Source of the DNA: Bacillota bacterium
GTDB taxonomy: Bacteria; Bacillota; Clostridia; Oscillospirales; Acutalibacteraceae
Direction of reading: 5' to 3'
Length of the DNA: 13,295 nt
Assembly (NCBI GenBank): GCA_023417635.1
Contig: JAEZFF010000102.1
Coordinates: forward strand, 1 to 13,295
How positions within the stretch are numbered: position 1 is the stretch's first letter; the number at the start of each line of letters is the position of its first letter. The position numbers were made by a program, and so were the translations under genes. The notes under the pieces are model-generated. The model saw only the letters and a list, made by a program, of their open reading frames with translations, was not told the origin of the DNA and searched no databases. Of the stretch, positions 5,024-11,810 are shown piece after piece.

Positions 5024-5623
5024 TTAAGAGCCTAGCTGCTCTGTATTCACTCCAACAACAGCGCATGGCACTGCAGTAAGAAATTTGACCATTTCCTTTG
5101 CCAAAAACGACGGAGAATATTTCATGTCGTGATTTAGCCACCATCTTGCCGTTGAAATGTAAAAGGAAACGATTAGTTCAAAAAACAAATCCCTTGGGAT
5201 CTGGGTTTCACCTGTAAAACTTTCTTCCAGTTTGTTTTTTAGGTTGGTTTCGCACTTTCTGCAAAGCCCTAAATGTTCGGTATCATTCAGCATTATTTTA
5301 TAAAACGAAGCATCCTTTTCCATCGTGTGAAAAATTTCGCTTAAATTTTCGCAAAATCCGTCATAATTAAGGCTGCCATGAGTGATATGTGTGTCGGGTT
5401 TTATAAGATTCAGGATGGAGCCAATTGCTTCCTCTGTAACTTTGTTGAGCAGCTCATATTTATCGGTAAAATGCAGATAAAAAGTAGAGCGGCTAATCAT
5501 CGCTTCCGCCGCAATGTCATTTACCGTAATGCTGCGGAATCCCTTTTCATCAATTAATTTTATGAAGGAACGTTTGATAAGAGCTAAAGTTTTCTGGACG
5601 CGCAAATCCTGTTCACTGGACAT
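5024..5623 (-). CDS. TetR/AcrR family transcriptional regulator
   Basis: A 199-residue one-component repressor. The N-terminal helix-turn-helix is at about residues 28-55 (GFRSITVNDIAAEA, then ISRSTFYLHFTDKYELL), the classic TetR signature with F/Y-x-H-F. The C-terminal part contains FYISTARWWLNHDMKYSP, as in clostridial TetR proteins with the TetR_C_7/DhaS-like ligand domain. GGGGGG lies 5-10 nt before the ATG. It is divergent from an alpha/beta hydrolase (145-nt gap) and most likely controls it and itself; an 11-bp palindrome lies in its own promoter. The last residues (about VPCAVVGVNTEQLGS) run into a coding-looking stretch after the stop, so the natural C-terminus may have been altered by a deletion fusing it to the neighbouring remnant (inference). 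Confidence 0.88.
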   Translation of the reverse strand: MSSEQDLRVQKTLALIKRSFIKLIDEKGFRSITVNDIAAEAMISRSTFYLHFTDKYELLNKVTEEAIGSILNLIKPDTHITHGSLNYDGFCENLSEIFHTMEKDASFYKIMLNDTEHLGLCRKCETNLKNKLEESFTGETQIPRDLFFELIVSFYISTARWWLNHDMKYSPSFLAKEMVKFLTAVPCAVVGVNTEQLGS

Positions 5624-5640
5624 TTTTATCCCCCCTGTCC

Positions 5641-5659
5641 ATTATAGCTCATTCAATGA
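5641..5659 (-). promoter_or_regulatory. tetR promoter -10 with overlapping palindromic operator
   Basis: On the - strand TATAAT (5641-5646) is a perfect -10 box 18 nt before the tetR ATG. Immediately upstream, in the spacer, TCATT-C-AATGA (5649-5659) is a perfect 11-bp palindrome, well placed for TetR autorepression. No good -35 hexamer is visible. Confidence 0.55.
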
Positions 5660-5710
5660 ACAGTTTCCGCCGTTCTATCGCATAAACTACACCTGCAAAA
5701 AAATCAATGA

Positions 5711-5739
5711 TTGCCGTTTTGCTTTTCTGTGCCTACACT
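5711..5739 (+). promoter_or_regulatory. Promoter of the alpha/beta hydrolase gene
   Basis: TTGCCG (5711-5716), 17 nt, TACACT (5734-5739), 29 nt before the hydrolase ATG. Moderate sigma-A match; the palindrome at 5649 lies 52 nt further upstream. Confidence 0.45.
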
Positions 5740-5768
5740 TAGATACAGAATGAAAGGAGGCTTCTAGA

Positions 5769-6950
5769 ATGGACCGTAAATGGACGCCAAAAGACTTTCC
5801 GGTTGGGATGTATCAGATTCACCCCGATACCAGTGTTAATTTTCAGATGAACCGATTTTATAATTGCTCAAACGATGAAACAATGCTGAAAGAAATGCAG
5901 GCTGCTAGCCCATCTATTCATTCCTATGAGGACTTGATTGCATCCTTTACAGACCTTGGGAATCGGGCATTAAACCGTGATGAAAAACTGAAAGCCGCAC
6001 TTTATTTTCGCGGAGCAGAATTTTATATGCAGCAGGGGAATAAGCAAAAAAAGGAACTGTACAGAAAATTTATACAGCTGAGCAATGCGTTTTACGGCGT
6101 TTCAAAGGAGCAGCAACACCGGATTCCATATGCCGGTAAGTATCTTTCTGCTTATCGCCTTACGCCTCAGCACCCTAAGGGCTGCATTGTAGTATGCAAC
6201 GGGTTTGACGGCTATCTTGAAGAGTTTATGCGGATGCTGCTGGTCTTTCGCGATGCCGGTTATGACGTGATTGCATTTGACGGTCCGGGGCAGGGCACGG
6301 TGCTGGAAGAGCTTAATATGCCGATGATTCCGGAATGGGAGAAACCGGTTCGCACTGTTTTGGATTACTTCCATCTTGCTGATGTCACTCTAATTGGAAT
6401 GTCCCTTGGCGGCTGCCTGGCTTTAAGAGCAGCGGCTTATGAGAAAAGGGTTAAGCGCGTGGTCACCTTCGATGTCCTTTCGAATTTCTTTGAAGTACTG
6501 TTGCACCAAATCGGCAACCCAACTATTCGTGAAAAAGCGCGGCACGCTGTGACGCATGGCAGACGTTTTAGAATTAATACTGCCGTTTCTCTTATGATGA
6601 AAAAAAGCCTCATGCTGGAATGGGGGGTCAAACAGGGGATGCGGGTCATGGGAGCGGATTCGCCCTTCGATTTTTTGCAGAAAGCCACAGCATATAACAC
6701 GACCGAGATTTCTCCCCTTGTTACGCAGGATGTGCTTCTTCTTGCAGGGCAGAAGGATCATTATGTACCAATCGAGCAGCTGTTGCAGCAAATCTCCACA
6801 CTCACAAATGTACACTCTCTGACGGCCCGCGTTTTTACTGCCAAAGAGCACGCGGAAAGCCATTGCCAACTGGGAAATTTTGGATTGGCCGCGGAAGTAA
6901 TACTGGATTGGCTAAGCCAGCAGGAAAATTGTTCGTTTCAAAAAGCTTGA
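5769..6950 (+). CDS. Alpha/beta hydrolase (serine hydrolase/peptidase-like)
   Basis: A 393-residue cytosolic hydrolase. An N-terminal helical domain (about 1-125) precedes the alpha/beta core: VVCNGFDGYLEEF (141-153) forms the oxyanion-hole region, AFDGPGQG (169-176) is the typical strand-4 motif, and GMSLGG (210-215) carries the nucleophile Ser212. Likely acid is Asp330 (GQKDHYVP) and likely base His365 (HAESHCQLGN). The cap region lies around 240-310. The overall plan resembles FrsA/DUF1100-like and related acyl hydrolases with an N-terminal helical extension. No signal peptide is visible. A strong AAAGGAGG (5753-5760) sits 8 nt before the ATG. It is divergent from TetR, which probably regulates it in response to a small ligand. 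The substrate cannot be told from the sequence. The feo promoter overlaps its stop codon. Confidence 0.87.
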   Translation: MDRKWTPKDFPVGMYQIHPDTSVNFQMNRFYNCSNDETMLKEMQAASPSIHSYEDLIASFTDLGNRALNRDEKLKAALYFRGAEFYMQQGNKQKKELYRKFIQLSNAFYGVSKEQQHRIPYAGKYLSAYRLTPQHPKGCIVVCNGFDGYLEEFMRMLLVFRDAGYDVIAFDGPGQGTVLEELNMPMIPEWEKPVRTVLDYFHLADVTLIGMSLGGCLALRAAAYEKRVKRVVTFDVLSNFFEVLLHQIGNPTIREKARHAVTHGRRFRINTAVSLMMKKSLMLEWGVKQGMRVMGADSPFDFLQKATAYNTTEISPLVTQDVLLLAGQKDHYVPIEQLLQQISTLTNVHSLTARVFTAKEHAESHCQLGNFGLAAEVILDWLSQQENCSFQKA

Positions 6951-6975
6951 CAGATTCAGTTAGCGGTGTTAAACT
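6947..6975 (+). promoter_or_regulatory. feo operon promoter overlapping the hydrolase stop codon
   Basis: TTGACA (6947-6952), a 17-nt spacer, TAAACT (6970-6975). The -35 box contains the TGA stop of the preceding gene. Transcription would start around 6982, just before the first TTAG-N6-CTAA box. Confidence 0.7.
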
Positions 6976-6985
6976 AAAGAACGTT

Positions 6986-7009
6986 AAGGGTTAGTCAGAT
7001 CTAACCCTT
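6986..7009. promoter_or_regulatory. TTAG-N6-CTAA box 1 (probable iron/DtxR-family operator)
   Basis: AAGGGTTAG (6986-6994) and CTAACCCTT (7001-7009) are perfect 9-bp inverted arms around TCAGAT. The TTAG-N6-CTAA core resembles DtxR/IdeR-type operators. It sits at the predicted transcription start of feo, and no T tract follows, so it is an operator rather than a terminator. Confidence 0.7.
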
Positions 7010-7024
7010 ATAAAAAGGACATAA

Positions 7025-7040
7025 GTTAGCTAAAACTAAC
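7025..7040. promoter_or_regulatory. TTAG-N6-CTAA box 2, upstream of feoA
   Basis: GTTAG (7025-7029), CTAAAA, CTAAC (7036-7040): the same 5+6+5 architecture as boxes 1 and 3. It lies in the feoA leader just before the ribosome binding site. Confidence 0.65.
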
Positions 7041-7060
7041 AGTAAGGAAGGAGGATTCTT

Positions 7061-7273
7061 ATGATGCCTTTGACCATGGCGAGAACCGGGGACACGGTAA
7101 CCATTCGGAAGATAAACGGGAAAGATGAAACCAGGCAGCATCTCGCTTCCATGGGTTTTGTGGAATGCAGTCCGGTAACGGTAGTCAGCGAAATTGCCGG
7201 GAACCTGATTCTGCAGGTAAAAGAAAGCCGCATCGCACTGGACAAGAGCATGGCGAACCGAATCATGATTTGA
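7061..7273 (+). CDS. feoA: FeoA family protein (first copy)
   Basis: A 70-residue SH3-like FeoA domain protein, a small cytosolic partner of the ferrous transporter FeoB. Typical features are the TGDTVTIRKING start, LASMGF (about 29-34) where the family has 'L..MGL', and the VKESRIALDKSMANRIMI end corresponding to the final 'G..iaLr...A..I.V' strand. AAGGAGG (7048-7054) is placed 6 nt before ATG 7061 and 9 nt before ATG 7064, so either of the two consecutive Met codons may be used. First gene of the feo operon, behind the promoter at 6947 and two inverted-repeat boxes. Two adjacent feoA genes before feoB are common in clostridia. Confidence 0.9.
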   Translation: MMPLTMARTGDTVTIRKINGKDETRQHLASMGFVECSPVTVVSEIAGNLILQVKESRIALDKSMANRIMI

Positions 7274-7292
7274 ATGAGGAGAGCGAAGTAAA

Positions 7293-7514
7293 ATGAAAAC
7301 ATTGAAGGAAGCAAAGCCGGGAGAAACCGTTGCTGTTAAAACCCTTACTGCGACTGGACCCCTGCGCCGCCGCATTATGGACATGGGCATCACCAAGGGC
7401 ACAGTCATTACAGTTCGCAAAGTGGCGCCGCTGGGCGACCCGATGGAAATTAATGTTCGCGGATATGAACTTTCTATCCGCAAAAACGAAGCGGAGCATA
7501 TTGAAGTTGCCTGA
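7293..7514 (+). CDS. feoA: FeoA family protein (second copy)
   Basis: A 73-residue SH3-like FeoA. It shows the family core better than the first copy: LKEAKPGETVAV, RRRIMDMGITKGT (about 25-37), KVAPLGDP (43-50) and the ending RGYELSIRKNEAEHIEV. GAGGAGAG lies about 10 nt before the ATG; the gap to the first feoA is 19 nt. The two copies are clearly diverged from each other, which suggests different roles (for example one bound to FeoB, one regulatory), though this cannot be read from the sequence. It is followed by a 57-nt gap that contains a third TTAG-N6-CTAA box before feoB. Confidence 0.92.
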   Translation: MKTLKEAKPGETVAVKTLTATGPLRRRIMDMGITKGTVITVRKVAPLGDPMEINVRGYELSIRKNEAEHIEVA

Positions 7515-7532
7515 GCTTTTTTGTGTGCAAAA

Positions 7533-7548
7533 GTTAGCCACAACTAAT
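7533..7548. promoter_or_regulatory. TTAG-N6-CTAA box 3, between feoA and feoB
   Basis: GTTAG (7533-7537), CCACAA, CTAAT (7544-7548): same spacing as the boxes before feoA. Located 23 nt before the feoB ATG, inside the operon. No convincing promoter is seen immediately upstream, so it may act as a roadblock or as a second control point. Confidence 0.6.
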
Positions 7549-7571
7549 CAATTAAAGGAGGGTTTTCACCA

Positions 7572-9710
7572 ATGGGGATAAAAATCGCACTCGCCGGAAA
7601 TCCAAACTGCGGTAAAACGACCATGTTCAACAGCCTGACGGGCAGCAGCCAGTATGTGGGCAACTGGCCGGGCGTTACGGTTGAAAAAAAGGAAGGGAAG
7701 CTGAAGGGCCATCAAGAGGTTGTGATTACGGATCTTCCGGGTATCTATTCACTTTCCCCTTACACACTGGAGGAAGTCGTCAGCCGGAATTATCTGCTGA
7801 ACGAAAAGCCGGATGCCATCATCAATCTGGTTGACGCGACGAATCTGGAGCGCAATCTGTATCTCACAACGCAGATTGTGGAGCTTGGAATTCCTGTCGT
7901 GATTGCACTGAACATGATGGATGTCGTCAAAAAATCCAAGGACCGCATCGATACCCAGAAACTTGGTGCTGCCCTGGGGTGTGAAGTTATCGAAACATCC
8001 GCCCTCAAAGGCACAGGCTTAATGCAGGCGGCCGAAGCGGCAATCCGCCTTGCACAGCAGAAAAAGGCATTTCAGCTTCCCTATGAATTCAGCCCTAAAG
8101 TAGAAGATGCGCTGAAAACAATCTCTGATATTTTTCAGGGAACGCTGAAAGCTTCGCGGGAAAGGTGGTACCTAGTCAAGCTCTTCGAGCGGGACGAAAA
8201 GGTCCTTGCGGAGTTTTCTCCGACCAAAGAGAAACGTGAGCAGCTGGAAGAGGCTGTGGCTGCGGCGGAAAAGGAACTGGATGACGACAGCGAAACGATT
8301 ATTACTAATGAGCGGTACGGGTATATTGCCAAACTGACGTCAAATTGCCTGCACAAAAAGCAGCGGGCGCTTTCCACTTCCGACAAAATTGACCGGGTTG
8401 TGACGAACCGGTGGGCGGCGCTTCCTATCTTTGCCGGTGTGATGTGGCTGATGTATTACATATCGGTCAGCACGCTTGGTTCGGTCGCAAACAAATGGGT
8501 CGGCGACACACTGTTCGGCGACTGGATTACGAACGCGGCAGCGTCTGGGCTGCAGGCCATTCATGCCGCGGACTGGCTGCAGGGACTGGTTGTGGACGGC
8601 ATCATTGCAGGCGTTGGTACGGTGCTCAGTTTTGTTCCGCAAATGCTGCTGATCTTTTTTATCCTTTCTGTTTTGGAAGATTCCGGTTATATGGCGCGAG
8701 TCGCCTTTATTATGGACCGTATCTTCCGCAGGTTCGGCCTTTCAGGCAAGTCATTCATTCCCATGCTGATTGGTACGGGCTGCGGTGTTCCGGCAGTCAT
8801 GGCGGCAAGAACCATTGAAAATGAAAAAGACCGCCGCATGACCATTATGCTGAGTACGTTTATGCCATGTACGGCCAAAACGGTCATTATCGGGATGATT
8901 GTTTCAACGTTTTTCCCGCACTCGACTTTGATGGCTCCGGCAATGTATTTCCTCGCCATCGCGGTCGTTGTATTTTCGGGCATTGCACTGAAAAAGACCC
9001 GCTATTTCGGCGGCGACCCGGCGCCGTTCGTTATGGAACTGCCTGCCTACCATATCCCTTCATTGAAGGGCGTACTGATTCATATGTGGGAACGTTCCCG
9101 CGCTTTCATCATCAAGGCCGGCACGATTATTTTCACCGTTTCCGTTCTGGTCTGGTTCCTCACGAGCTTCAGCTGGAACTTGCAGTTCCTTGGCGACGAC
9201 ATTGAAAAGAGTATGCTGGCCAGTATTGGCAATGGCATAGCGTGGTTCTTCGCGCCGCTTGGCTTCGGAAACTGGAAGGGCGCCGTTGCAGTTATCAGTG
9301 CTTTGATGGCAAAAGAGCAGGGCATTTCCACGCTGGCCATTCTGAACGGTGTTGCCGACCCGGACAATGATGTTATGGTTGCAAAGGGAATCAGCGCCAT
9401 GTTCTCAACGATGGGTGCATTCGCGTTCATGATTCTCAACCTGTTTGACCCGCCGTGCATTGTTGCCATGGCAACGACCGTGCGTGAAATGCAGAGCAAA
9501 AAATGGGGCTGGTTCGCCATTGGGTATCAGGTTGTGATTGGTTACATGATGGCTTTTGTCAGCTTCCAGCTGGGAAGCCTGCTCTTTGGTTCTTCGTTTG
9601 GCGTCGGGCAGGGTATTGCTGTTCTGGTTGTGCTGGCTGTTATTTACCTCATTGCCCGTCCGGCTCATAAAGATACAAGAGAATATTTGGAAGCGAACGT
9701 CCGCGCCTAG
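7572..9710 (+). CDS. feoB: Ferrous iron transport protein B
   Basis: A 712-residue inner-membrane Fe2+ transporter with an N-terminal G domain. G motifs: G1 GNPNCGKTT (9-17), the Fe-family signature VGNWPGVTVEKKEG (29-42), G3 DLPG (54-57), G4 NMMD (114-117) and G5 SAL (143-145). A helical GDI-like region (about 165-270, with EEAVAAAEKELDDDSE) connects to a membrane part (about 280-700) with the two Gate repeats; GTGCGVPAVMAARTIENEKD starts at 401, and FMPCTAKT (430-437) carries a conserved Cys. Length is normal (about 650-770). The ribosome binding site AAAGGAGGG is about 9 nt upstream. Cotranscribed with the two feoA genes and the Cys-rich peptide downstream, and probably repressed when iron is plentiful through the TTAG-N6-CTAA boxes. 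Confidence 0.97.
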   Translation: MGIKIALAGNPNCGKTTMFNSLTGSSQYVGNWPGVTVEKKEGKLKGHQEVVITDLPGIYSLSPYTLEEVVSRNYLLNEKPDAIINLVDATNLERNLYLTTQIVELGIPVVIALNMMDVVKKSKDRIDTQKLGAALGCEVIETSALKGTGLMQAAEAAIRLAQQKKAFQLPYEFSPKVEDALKTISDIFQGTLKASRERWYLVKLFERDEKVLAEFSPTKEKREQLEEAVAAAEKELDDDSETIITNERYGYIAKLTSNCLHKKQRALSTSDKIDRVVTNRWAALPIFAGVMWLMYYISVSTLGSVANKWVGDTLFGDWITNAAASGLQAIHAADWLQGLVVDGIIAGVGTVLSFVPQMLLIFFILSVLEDSGYMARVAFIMDRIFRRFGLSGKSFIPMLIGTGCGVPAVMAARTIENEKDRRMTIMLSTFMPCTAKTVIIGMIVSTFFPHSTLMAPAMYFLAIAVVVFSGIALKKTRYFGGDPAPFVMELPAYHIPSLKGVLIHMWERSRAFIIKAGTIIFTVSVLVWFLTSFSWNLQFLGDDIEKSMLASIGNGIAWFFAPLGFGNWKGAVAVISALMAKEQGISTLAILNGVADPDNDVMVAKGISAMFSTMGAFAFMILNLFDPPCIVAMATTVREMQSKKWGWFAIGYQVVIGYMMAFVSFQLGSLLFGSSFGVGQGIAVLVVLAVIYLIARPAHKDTREYLEANVRA

Positions 9711-9743
9711 TAGAGAAATATAAATGTTAGAGGGGGGCCTTTT

Positions 9744-9917
9744 ATGAATGCCGCTACGGTTTTTGTGGCTGCTGCAATTTTGGTATTGCTTGTGCTGGCG
9801 GTTCGATATCTTGTTAAAAACGGTTCATGTGCCGCTTGCAGCAATGAAAAAAACTGTCGAGGGAGTTCCGGTGAATGCGGCGGCTGCCCTCATTGTGGGG
9901 ATTGCCACTCGAAGTAG
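9744..9917 (+). CDS. FeoB-associated Cys-rich membrane protein
   Basis: A 57-residue peptide: one membrane segment (about 5-24, AATVFVAAAILVLLVLAV) followed by a short cytosolic or surface tail with seven Cys (29, 32, 38, 45, 48, 51, 54) in CxxC-type pairs. This is the arrangement of the FeoB_associated family (PF12669), found next to feoB in Firmicutes and thought to help iron transfer or act like FeoC; its exact role is not established. TTAGAGGGGGG ends 6 nt before the ATG, 33 nt after feoB. It is in the same operon, and a hairpin follows its stop. Confidence 0.9.
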   Translation: MNAATVFVAAAILVLLVLAVRYLVKNGSCAACSNEKNCRGSSGECGGCPHCGDCHSK

Positions 9918-9923
9918 CAAAAA

Positions 9924-9955
9924 AGAGGCACAGGCATTCGGCTGTCTGTGCCTCT
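9924..9955 (+). terminator. Hairpin between the feo genes and the DtxR-like gene
   Basis: AGAGGCACAG (9924-9933) pairs with CTGTGCCTCT (9946-9955) around a 12-nt loop. Only a weak CTATT follows, so it is probably a leaky terminator or an mRNA stabiliser that lowers expression of the downstream regulator. Confidence 0.55.
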
Positions 9956-9974
9956 CTATTAGGAGAATCAGAGA

Positions 9975-10334
9975 ATGAAAATTTCCAGCGCTCATTTACG
10001 GTATTTGTATGCAATTTATGAGATTTCACAGAAGGTGCCGGATGTTTGTTCTGCGAGTGTCGCGAACAGGATACGGGTATCCAAGCCTTCCGTAACCAGA
10101 ATGCTCAACATCCTTATGAAACAACAGCTGGTTGTAAAAAAGCTGTACGGAAAAATCTACTTAACCGATAAAGGTTTTTTGCTTGCCCGCAAATTTGACT
10201 GCAAGGTTCGCCTTTTGATGGAACGAATTCCTCGAATGGGTCTTGAGCTTACGAAAGAAGAAATGTATACGGCAGCTTGCGCAATGGCAGCCACCTTAAT
10301 TAATCAAAATTTAAATTTAGAGTGGAATCAATAG
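9975..10334 (+). CDS. DtxR/MntR-family-like winged-helix regulator
   Basis: A 119-residue protein. The N-terminal winged helix has the DtxR-family plan: LRYLYAIYEISQ (8-19), SASVANRIRVSKPSVTRMLN (26-45, recognition helix), LVVKKLYGKIYLTDKG (52-67, wing). The C-terminal part is a short dimerisation helix pair (about 68-110). Aligned by eye to Bacillus MntR, the metal-ligand positions do not hold: the His of helix 4 (MntR His77) falls at Val78, and the Glu99/Glu102/His103 group falls at Cys102/Ala105/Ala106. Cys 25, 76 and 102 are the only soft ligands. AGGAGA lies about 9 nt before the ATG. As the last regulatory gene of the feo operon it is the obvious candidate to bind the three TTAG-N6-CTAA boxes, but with an unconventional or absent metal site. 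Confidence 0.8.
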   Translation: MKISSAHLRYLYAIYEISQKVPDVCSASVANRIRVSKPSVTRMLNILMKQQLVVKKLYGKIYLTDKGFLLARKFDCKVRLLMERIPRMGLELTKEEMYTAACAMAATLINQNLNLEWNQ

Positions 10335-10367
10335 AATAATTATACTTTACAAGGCAGGTAAGCAAAA

Positions 10368-10991
10368 GTGAAATACGGTTTCTTACCCAGAGCCATGTGG
10401 CTTGTATTCCGTGGTTCTTTTCAGAGATATCTTCCGTTAATCGCCCAGCAGAATTCGGGAGCGTTGATGCGGAAAGCAAAAAGGACCTATCGAACAATTT
10501 TGAGTACTATTCCGGAATTTGACAAAGACGACCGTTTTCTGGTCAATCTTCTGAGTGCCTCTATGCTGGCGGCAGTCTATCTCAGTTTACCGAAAAAGAC
10601 GGCTCTCCCTGCTATGACAGTTTATTATCATAACGCGATGACACAGAACACGGTTATGAAAATTTTTTTAAATCGAAGCAATCACTACACTGCAATCAGT
10701 CAGGCAAAGCTCAAACGGCAGGCCGACGCCAGCCAGAAGAGAACCAATCCCTACACTTGGAAATTTCGCTATAAGCCGGGGAAGAATCTCAACAGCTATA
10801 CGGCATATTTTGATACCTGCGGTATCTGTTGCTTATTCCGGAAACTCGGTATTGCTGAAATAATTCCGGCAATGTGCACCTATGACTACGACATGGCAGA
10901 ATTGGGCGGTACTGTCTTCACCCGCCAGTATACGCTTGCCGGCGGGGGCCCTTACTGTGACTGCCATTATCGTAAGAAAGAAGAACAATAG
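10368..10991 (+). CDS. L-2-amino-thiazoline-4-carboxylate hydrolase family protein
   Basis: A 207-residue protein of the ATC hydrolase family (PF14196). The founding enzyme opens the thiazoline ring on the way to L-cysteine; most clostridial members are uncharacterised. The family's C-terminal signature is clear: DTCGICCLFRKLG (149-161), IPAMCTYDYDMAELGG (166-181) and RQYTLAGGGPYCDC (186-199), with Cys 151, 154, 155, 170, 197 and 199. The N-terminal half is helical. The start is a GTG with only a weak site (GCAGGTAAG); the first in-frame ATG (10392) has no better one, and the N-terminal residues look family-like. It begins 33 nt after the DtxR-like gene and may be cotranscribed with feo. A link between iron uptake and sulfur or cysteine supply would be sensible but is inference. 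Confidence 0.85.
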   Translation: MKYGFLPRAMWLVFRGSFQRYLPLIAQQNSGALMRKAKRTYRTILSTIPEFDKDDRFLVNLLSASMLAAVYLSLPKKTALPAMTVYYHNAMTQNTVMKIFLNRSNHYTAISQAKLKRQADASQKRTNPYTWKFRYKPGKNLNSYTAYFDTCGICCLFRKLGIAEIIPAMCTYDYDMAELGGTVFTRQYTLAGGGPYCDCHYRKKEEQ

Positions 10992-11191
10992 GAAAGGCGG
11001 AAAAAGGGCGGCAAAATCATTCGCATTTCTTGTCGTAATTTGCAATGTACTTATCATATGGTTTGGCAGCCTGCGCGATAGCCGCCTCCTTGAATTAAAA
11101 GCCTCAGTGCGAGCCGGATAAAACGAAGACAATTTTGCTGCAATATTGCAATATATTATTTAGTGCAGCAATCAGCACAGGAAAAGCAAGC
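10992..11191. other. Gene-free stretch after the ATC-hydrolase gene
   Basis: I see no convincing gene here. It contains overlapping inverted repeats: TGCAATATTGCA (11139-11150), a perfect palindrome, and TTGCTGCA (11135-11142) with TGCAGCAA (11164-11171). Long frames on both strands are extensions of frames that shadow the upstream gene. Confidence 0.4.
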
Positions 11192-11230
11192 AAAAAAAGG
11201 ATTCAAACCATGATGGTTTGAATCCTTTTT
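11192..11230. terminator. Bidirectional Rho-independent terminator between convergent genes
   Basis: A perfect stem GGATTCAAACC (11199-11209) with GGTTTGAATCC (11215-11225), a 5-nt loop, flanked by seven A and five T, works in both directions. It separates the + strand ATC-hydrolase gene from the - strand DUF6143-like gene. Confidence 0.9.
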
Positions 11231-11273
11231 AGCTGCTTTTGGCTGAATGAAAGTTTTTCGGATTATGTAAGTT

Positions 11274-11810
11274 TTATCGGATCCTTTCCTCCCACCACCC
11301 AAATGCTATCCGAGCGGCTCCGGAGGCATCCGCAGAATTTTCCAAGGTGACAAACACTAAGAAAGAACCTCCTGGTGGAAAAATCAGTTTTCCGTTTTCC
11401 ACTTCCACGACAGTCGTTCCAGGCTCGCCTCTGCGAACAAACGCTTTCACTCCGTCGGTAGGTTCCCCATATACATTAGAGGCTTTTAAAAGATGTACCT
11501 GTGGCCGAGGAGTTGGGCAAAGCGCCATATTGGACGAAGTTACAAGGGAAGACTCTGAAGCGTTTCCTGGCGGGCACGAATTAAACCAGAATTGGGCGCG
11601 GAAGGGACTGTCTGATATATCTGTTACAGTCCAAACGTTGACGTGCAGGTTAACGCCGGATCTCCGGGGATTGCACAGCATTGCCCATGCGCTTGTGCCA
11701 TCCTGCATGTTTAGCTCATCTGCATAACCGATAAAGTATTTTCCAAGTGTGGACTCATACAATTCAATAGGGACGTTAACCGATTTTCCGATGTTAGCCA
11801 TATTAATCAT
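11274..11810 (-). CDS. DUF6143-like protein of unknown function
   Basis: A 178-residue protein without signal peptide or membrane segment. It begins VNVPIELYESTLGKYFIGYA and has the landmarks GVNLHVNVWTVTDISDSPFR (about 52-71), SNMALCPTPRPQVHLL, GVKAFVRRGEPGTT and FPPGGSFLVFVTLE, predicted to be nearly all beta. From memory this matches the DUF6143 family of Firmicutes, whose function is unknown; I hold that name with moderate confidence. GGGG lies 4-7 nt before ATG 11810, supporting this start over the second Met (11801). It is probably transcribed alone: 298 nt separate it from the M20 gene upstream, and it ends 44 nt before the bidirectional terminator. Confidence 0.8.
   Translation of the reverse strand: MINMANIGKSVNVPIELYESTLGKYFIGYADELNMQDGTSAWAMLCNPRRSGVNLHVNVWTVTDISDSPFRAQFWFNSCPPGNASESSLVTSSNMALCPTPRPQVHLLKASNVYGEPTDGVKAFVRRGEPGTTVVEVENGKLIFPPGGSFLVFVTLENSADASGAARIAFGWWEERIR

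Noticed and set aside
6986..7009. Inverted repeat after the alpha/beta hydrolase as a possible terminator
   Set aside because: No T tract follows, and the same TTAG-N6-CTAA core recurs twice more in the feo operon, so an operator fits better.
9748..9978. 76-codon + strand frame over the region after feoB
   Set aside because: It lies out of frame over the FeoB-associated Cys-rich peptide (9744-9917), which has the better start, ribosome binding site and family match.
11017..11091. - strand open stretch encoding EAAIAQAAKPYDKYIANYDK and three more residues before a stop
   Set aside because: It looks protein-like but is only about 24 codons between stops, has no start codon and no recognisable family; chance cannot be excluded.
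10882..11121. + strand frame of 79 codons overlapping the end of the ATC-hydrolase gene
   Set aside because: Its first half is an out-of-frame shadow of the hydrolase C-terminus and it has no ribosome binding site of its own.
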